DNA of 8,516 bases from Candidatus Poseidoniales archaeon (GTDB lineage: Archaea; Thermoplasmatota; Poseidoniia; Poseidoniales; Poseidoniaceae). Where the stretch lies: assembly GCA_003602665.1 (NCBI GenBank), contig QQSG01000075.1, positions 4,197 to 12,712 on the forward strand, read 5' to 3'. The notes under the pieces are model-generated. The model did no database searches. It was not told the DNA's origin and saw only the letters and a list, made by a program, of their open reading frames with translations. Positions 5,707-8,516 of this stretch are shown here, one piece after another (positions within the stretch are counted from its first letter, which is position 1; each line of letters starts with the position of its first letter). The position numbers were made by a program, and so were the translations under genes.

Positions 5707-5907
5707 TCAGTTGTTAGCCCCATGAAGATAGGACTTGATGCGTGCAATACTTCGGCGTGTTGCCTTGTACGCACCCATGTTGGAAGGTGTACCACCTAGC
5801 GCTTTTTCAGCTTGGAGTTGAAGAAGTTCCTCTTGCAATTCAAGAAGTCTTGCTCCAAGAGCCTCTTGACTCATTGCTGCGATATCACGGTTACGGACGT
5901 GGCTCAT
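5707..5907 (-). CDS. rpl29: 50S ribosomal protein uL29 (L29)
   Basis: 66 residues, the normal size. uL29 is a small two-helix protein at the tunnel exit of the large subunit, beside uL23. The first helix has the expected pattern (MSQEALGARLLELQEELLQL), and GGTPSNMGAYKATRRSIARIKS around 38-59 is the typical second half, with the G-x(5-6)-R-x-I-A-R-I signature. The start overlaps the uS3 stop by four bases (ATGA) and has GAGGTGA four bases upstream. It is followed by the longest spacer of the window, 22 bases, before aIF1. Confidence 0.95.
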   Translation of the reverse strand: MSHVRNRDIAAMSQEALGARLLELQEELLQLQAEKALGGTPSNMGAYKATRRSIARIKSYLHGANN

Positions 5908-6581
5908 TCAGTCACCTCTGCAGTTGCTTCAGGAGCTGCTTCGTCACCTTCTCGGATCAGTAATTCTTCGTTGGAGAAGATGGTGATTTCGTGAGGTAGA
6001 CGAGTGTTTGCTCGCATAATCTCCACAGTTACACCAATTGTTCCAAGTTTCTTGACTGCGACAGAGTAGCCCTTGTCCATGTGGAGAAGTGCAGTCTCAC
6101 CGCAGTACTTGACGTGCCCTTTGATGAACTTCTGTGTTCGGTTACGAGAACCGGTTAGTTTACCAGCGAGTGTAACGATAACACCACGTGCACCAGCGGT
6201 CATGATGTTTTCAGCAGCGCTGTTCCCAGCACGGCGGTAATACCATCCACGCTCTAAAGCCGAAGCAATCTTTTCTGCCATCACTTGTGCATTAGCAGTA
6301 GATTCAGAAGATTTGATTTCTTCAACCTTCAGTTGAGGGTCGAAGAGTTCAAACTCACTCTTCAAACGGCTTTCAAGTTCCTTGATGATCTTACCCTTTC
6401 GGCCAATGACCAATCCAGGGCGTTCTGCATGAACTGTTACTTCTGTACCGTTTGGGGTACGCTTGATATCCAATCCACCAAATCCAGAACGCTTTGTGTT
6501 CTTCATAAGGAATTCCTTGACCAAGTGTCGCTCAACGTTTCGGTTGACGATTGCCTTAATTGTACTCTTTTTACCTACCAT
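5904..6581 (-). CDS. rps3: 30S ribosomal protein uS3 (S3)
   Basis: 225 residues from the chosen ATG. The frame stays open 23 codons further upstream (to 6650), but that part lies inside uL22 and has no S3 character. The chosen ATG has TGAGGTGA five bases upstream, built on the uL22 stop. uS3 forms part of the mRNA entry site and helicase region in the head of the small subunit. An N-terminal KH type-2 domain (about residues 15-95) carries its GXXG loop as GRKG at 60-63. The S3 C-terminal domain follows, with AGARGVIVTLAGKLTGSR around 129-146. The tail after residue 211 is acidic and alanine-rich (EGDEAAPEATAEVTE). The stop overlaps the uL29 start by four bases (ATGA), which suggests translational coupling. 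Confidence 0.97.
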   Translation of the reverse strand: MVGKKSTIKAIVNRNVERHLVKEFLMKNTKRSGFGGLDIKRTPNGTEVTVHAERPGLVIGRKGKIIKELESRLKSEFELFDPQLKVEEIKSSESTANAQVMAEKIASALERGWYYRRAGNSAAENIMTAGARGVIVTLAGKLTGSRNRTQKFIKGHVKYCGETALLHMDKGYSVAVKKLGTIGVTVEIMRANTRLPHEITIFSNEELLIREGDEAAPEATAEVTE

Positions 6582-6591
6582 GATATTCACC

Positions 6592-7188
6592 TCAGAAGTC
6601 ATCCTCCAACTCATCGTCGGTTGCTGTGAAGTCTTCGAGGAAAATCTCAAGATTCACTTGATAGTGGTTGCTTGGCGTTGCTCGTCCACGAGCACGAGGA
6701 ATCCATCCACGACGGATTTGTCCACGGTGTGCTGCAACGTGTGTGATTTCCATGTCTTCTGGCTCGACATCATCGTATTGGTGACGAGCATTTTCCATTG
6801 CGCTCTGAATGAGCTTGATGAATGCACGGCTGGCCTTTACAGGATATCGACCTGGCCCAATACCACCTTTACGGTGTCCGACCATAGAAGGTCCAGATCG
6901 TCGCTTCTTCTTGTTTCCGCTACCAAGTCGGTAAGGAACTGCACTTGCCTTACGACGAATGTCTGCTCGATCAGAATCGATGAGGAGAACTTCGTTTAGG
7001 AAACTGATTGCTCGACCTGCTGTCATGCCTTTGATAGCACGAGCGACTTCGAAACAATGCTTGACGTGCATGTCAACATTGACTGCACGTGCTGTAGCCA
7101 AACGGCTTCCTTGCAAGAGTTGTGTGTATCCACGTTGTGAGAGTTGTCGACGCTTTGTTCGACGGTCCATATTTCGCTTACTGCTCAT
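6592..7188 (-). CDS. rpl22: 50S ribosomal protein uL22 (L22) with acidic C-terminal tail
   Basis: 198 residues. uL22 lines the polypeptide exit tunnel through a long beta-hairpin and contacts all 23S rRNA domains. The archaeal/eukaryotic form is recognisable from the conserved helix around residues 43-70 (KHCFEVARAIKGMTAGRAISFLNEVL) read in parts, from the basic segment GSGNKKKRRSGP at 89-100, from GPGRYPVKAS at 111-120, and from the loop HRGQIRRGWIPRARGRATP near 154-172 that reaches into the tunnel. The protein ends in TATDDELEDDF, an acidic tail that is unusual next to such basic rRNA-binding segments. The start is ATG with TGAGGTGA built on the uS19 stop (10-base gap, five bases between GGTGA and ATG). 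Confidence 0.96.
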   Translation of the reverse strand: MSSKRNMDRRTKRRQLSQRGYTQLLQGSRLATARAVNVDMHVKHCFEVARAIKGMTAGRAISFLNEVLLIDSDRADIRRKASAVPYRLGSGNKKKRRSGPSMVGHRKGGIGPGRYPVKASRAFIKLIQSAMENARHQYDDVEPEDMEITHVAAHRGQIRRGWIPRARGRATPSNHYQVNLEIFLEDFTATDDELEDDF

Positions 7189-7198
7189 CTATTTCACC

Positions 7199-7690
7199 TC
7201 ACTTCAATGGTACGTGCTTTGAAGAACGGGTAGCACCTACACCCGGCCCGCTGTGGGCAACTCCACGTCGTGTGATTGCAAATTCACCTAAGTAGTGACC
7301 AATCATCTCCGGCTTGACGGCAATCTCAACGAAATGTTGTCCGTTGTGAACTGCGAGTGTCTTACCGACGAATTCTGGTAGAATTGGCATGTCACGGCGA
7401 TGTGTACGAATTGTGTTTGATTTGCTTCGAGAGACACGATCTCTGAACTTTAGATTCTGTTCTGAGAGACCACGGCTAATTGAACGGCGAACACGTGAAG
7501 GAAGGAGGCGGATGAGGTATTCCTCAGCACCATCTTCAGGGAACATTGGCATATTGGTCAATGTTTCAACATCGTATCCACGGTACGTGAATTCTTTCTT
7601 TTGACGAGCCGTTGTCGTTGAAAGTCGCTTACGCGCCTTACGTCGACTGGCCTTAGGGGTCATGAATGACTTCTTCTTCTTACGTCCCAT
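7199..7690 (-). CDS. rps19: 30S ribosomal protein uS19 (S19)
   Basis: 163 residues, at the long end for archaeal S19 because of an extended basic N-terminus (MGRKKKKSF, then several Arg/Lys pairs up to residue 32). uS19 sits in the head of the small subunit next to uS13 and contacts the A-site region. The diagnostic C-terminal block is clear: RRDMPILPEFVGKTLAVHNG around 98-117, then PEMIGHYLGEFA at 127-138, and GVGATRSSKHVPLK at the end. The start lies 11 bases after the uL2 stop. Its SD is TGAGGTGTTGA, slightly weaker than the GGTGA of neighbouring genes. Its own TGA stop is in turn fused to the uL22 SD. Confidence 0.97.
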   Translation of the reverse strand: MGRKKKKSFMTPKASRRKARKRLSTTTARQKKEFTYRGYDVETLTNMPMFPEDGAEEYLIRLLPSRVRRSISRGLSEQNLKFRDRVSRSKSNTIRTHRRDMPILPEFVGKTLAVHNGQHFVEIAVKPEMIGHYLGEFAITRRGVAHSGPGVGATRSSKHVPLK

Positions 7691-7701
7691 AATTCAACAC
7701 C

Positions 7702-8418
7702 TCATACTCTCTTGCCGCGTCCTCGTCCCGTGCGGCGTGGGGCAATCAATCCGACCTTAGCACCCGGTGGGGTACTTCGAGCAACTGAGTTAGGTCCGTG
7801 GACAGCTTGGTGATTTCCACCACCATGCGGGTGATCCACTGGGTTCATGGCTACACCACTAACGTGTGGGAAGAGTTTACCACGAGCCTTTGCTTTGTAG
7901 TGCGCTGCACCAGCAGTTCGTAGTGGCATCTCATCACGGCCATGACCTGCGAGCACACCAATGGTGGCTCGGCAGCTGCTTGGAAGTTCCTTAACGGAAC
8001 CAGACGGCATTCGAATACGGACTTTGTCGCCAAGTTTCGCTTCAACTAGACAGGAGTTTCCTGCTGTTCGAGCGACCTTGCCACCATCTCCAGGTCGAAG
8101 TTCGACGTTGTTGATAGCAGTCCCTTCAGGGATTTGTGCGAGTGAAGTGATGTTACCCGGACGAAGGGAGACATTGTCGCCAATGGCGATGTTGCTCCCT
8201 ACTGCAAGACCTTCTGTAGCGACCACGAAGGTGGTATCGCCGTCAGGCAACTTGACACGTGCGAGAGGTGCTGTGTGAACAGGAGAGTGGACAAGTTCTG
8301 TAACTTCTCCGACAATGTCCTTCTCACGAGGCATTCTGCTTTTACCAGGGAATCGGTGACTAGACACGCGATACCGTGGTGATGATCCTTTACGTTGTGC
8401 ACGAATTCTCTTACCCAT
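7702..8418 (-). CDS. rpl2: 50S ribosomal protein uL2 (L2)
   Basis: 238 residues, the usual length for archaeal L2. uL2 is one of the primary 23S rRNA binders. It lies close to the peptidyl-transferase centre and is needed for subunit association and peptide-bond formation. The N-terminus is basic (MGKRIRAQRKG), followed by the OB-fold and SH3-like domains. The family hallmark VAMNPVDHPHGGG lies at residues 189-201 and includes the conserved histidines 196 and 198. The C-terminus is a basic GRGRGKRV tail. The start is supported by GAGGTGA six bases upstream. This SD is built on the uL23 stop codon (TGAGGTGAGGAAACATG), leaving 11 bases between stop and start. Nothing is missing or truncated. 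Confidence 0.98.
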   Translation of the reverse strand: MGKRIRAQRKGSSPRYRVSSHRFPGKSRMPREKDIVGEVTELVHSPVHTAPLARVKLPDGDTTFVVATEGLAVGSNIAIGDNVSLRPGNITSLAQIPEGTAINNVELRPGDGGKVARTAGNSCLVEAKLGDKVRIRMPSGSVKELPSSCRATIGVLAGHGRDEMPLRTAGAAHYKAKARGKLFPHVSGVAMNPVDHPHGGGNHQAVHGPNSVARSTPPGAKVGLIAPRRTGRGRGKRV

Positions 8419-8429
8419 GTTTCCTCACC

Positions 8430-8516
8430 TCAAAGAGCTCCCAGACGCATAGCAGCGTCTTCAGCATCATATCCTTCTGCAAGACGAACACTTGCATGCT
8501 TTCCATGCTTGGTGTT
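8430..8516 (-). CDS. rpl23: 50S ribosomal protein uL23 (L23), C-terminal fragment
   Basis: This is the last 28 codons plus a TGA stop of a gene that enters from beyond the right edge. The visible peptide contains HASVRLAEGYDAEDAAMRLG, which resembles the archaeal L23 C-terminus (a VRL-x(3)-YDA-x-D-x-A-x-RLG pattern). uL23 binds domain III of 23S rRNA near the exit of the peptide tunnel, where it forms part of the docking site for SRP and chaperones. Its position directly upstream of uL2 is the expected one in the archaeal S10 cluster. Its stop codon is fused to the Shine-Dalgarno of uL2 (TGAGGTGA). Only the tail can be seen, so the identification rests on that short motif plus context. Confidence 0.88.
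   Translation of the reverse strand, partial: NTKHGKHASVRLAEGYDAEDAAMRLGAL

Noticed and set aside
5904..6650. Extended uS3 with 23 extra N-terminal residues
   Set aside because: The extension lies in the uL22 coding end, lacks S3 similarity, and the downstream ATG has an ideal SD.
6463..6999. Long plus-strand open frame (178 codons) opposite uL22/uS3
   Set aside because: It spans two well-supported minus-strand genes, shows no recognisable family and has no SD. It is an antisense shadow.
1..8516. Internal promoters, terminators, CRISPR, tRNA or insertion sequences
   Set aside because: No spacer exceeds 22 bases, no repeat array or inverted repeat stands out, and all space is taken by the operon genes.

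Overview
The window is a single uninterrupted archaeal ribosomal-protein operon, the S10–spc-type cluster. Every gene lies on the minus strand, so transcription runs from high to low coordinates. Reading 5'->3' on the minus strand, the order is uL23 (C-terminal end only), uL2, uS19, uL22, uS3, uL29, aIF1 (SUI1), RNase P subunit Rpp29/Rnp1, uS17, uL14, uL24, eS4, uL5, uS14, uS8, uL6, eL32, eL19, uL18 and uS5 (first eight codons only). The proteins eS4, eL32, eL19, aIF1 and Rpp29 inside the cluster exclude bacteria. The order is the conserved archaeal one as I know it.

The lineage is inferred, not proven. Base composition looks moderate. Arginine is mostly CGA or other CGN where I counted, rather than the AGA/AGG typical of thermophiles. 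Several proteins carry acidic tails. This fits a mesophilic, probably marine euryarchaeon, with Marine Group II (Poseidoniales, Thermoplasmatota) as my best guess.

Layout: there is no intergenic space longer than 22 bases, and I see no promoter, terminator, RNA gene, mobile element or repeat array. Ten of the 19 junctions have short gaps of 2-11 or 22 bases. The other nine overlap by 1 or 4 bases or, where I moved the start, have gaps of 2-5. Shine-Dalgarno sequences of the GGAGGTGA type precede almost all genes. At seven junctions the stop codon of the upstream gene is fused to the SD as TGAGGTG. Of the 19 stop codons visible, 18 are TGA. SD spacing lets four starts be refined: uS17, eS4 and eL32 to internal ATGs a few codons downstream, and uL14 from GTG to the adjacent ATG. 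It also fixes the start of uS14, a 50-residue zinc-ribbon protein that is easily missed.

Functionally the genes supply large- and small-subunit ribosomal proteins, a start-codon selection factor (aIF1) and a tRNA 5'-maturation subunit (Rpp29), so translation components are co-expressed. The most unusual item is eL32. Its conserved domain is preceded by a SAP-type nucleic-acid-binding domain and a very acidic linker. The L29–aIF1 spacer is also atypical: it holds a short direct repeat, a long SD spacing and a small overlapping reading frame.
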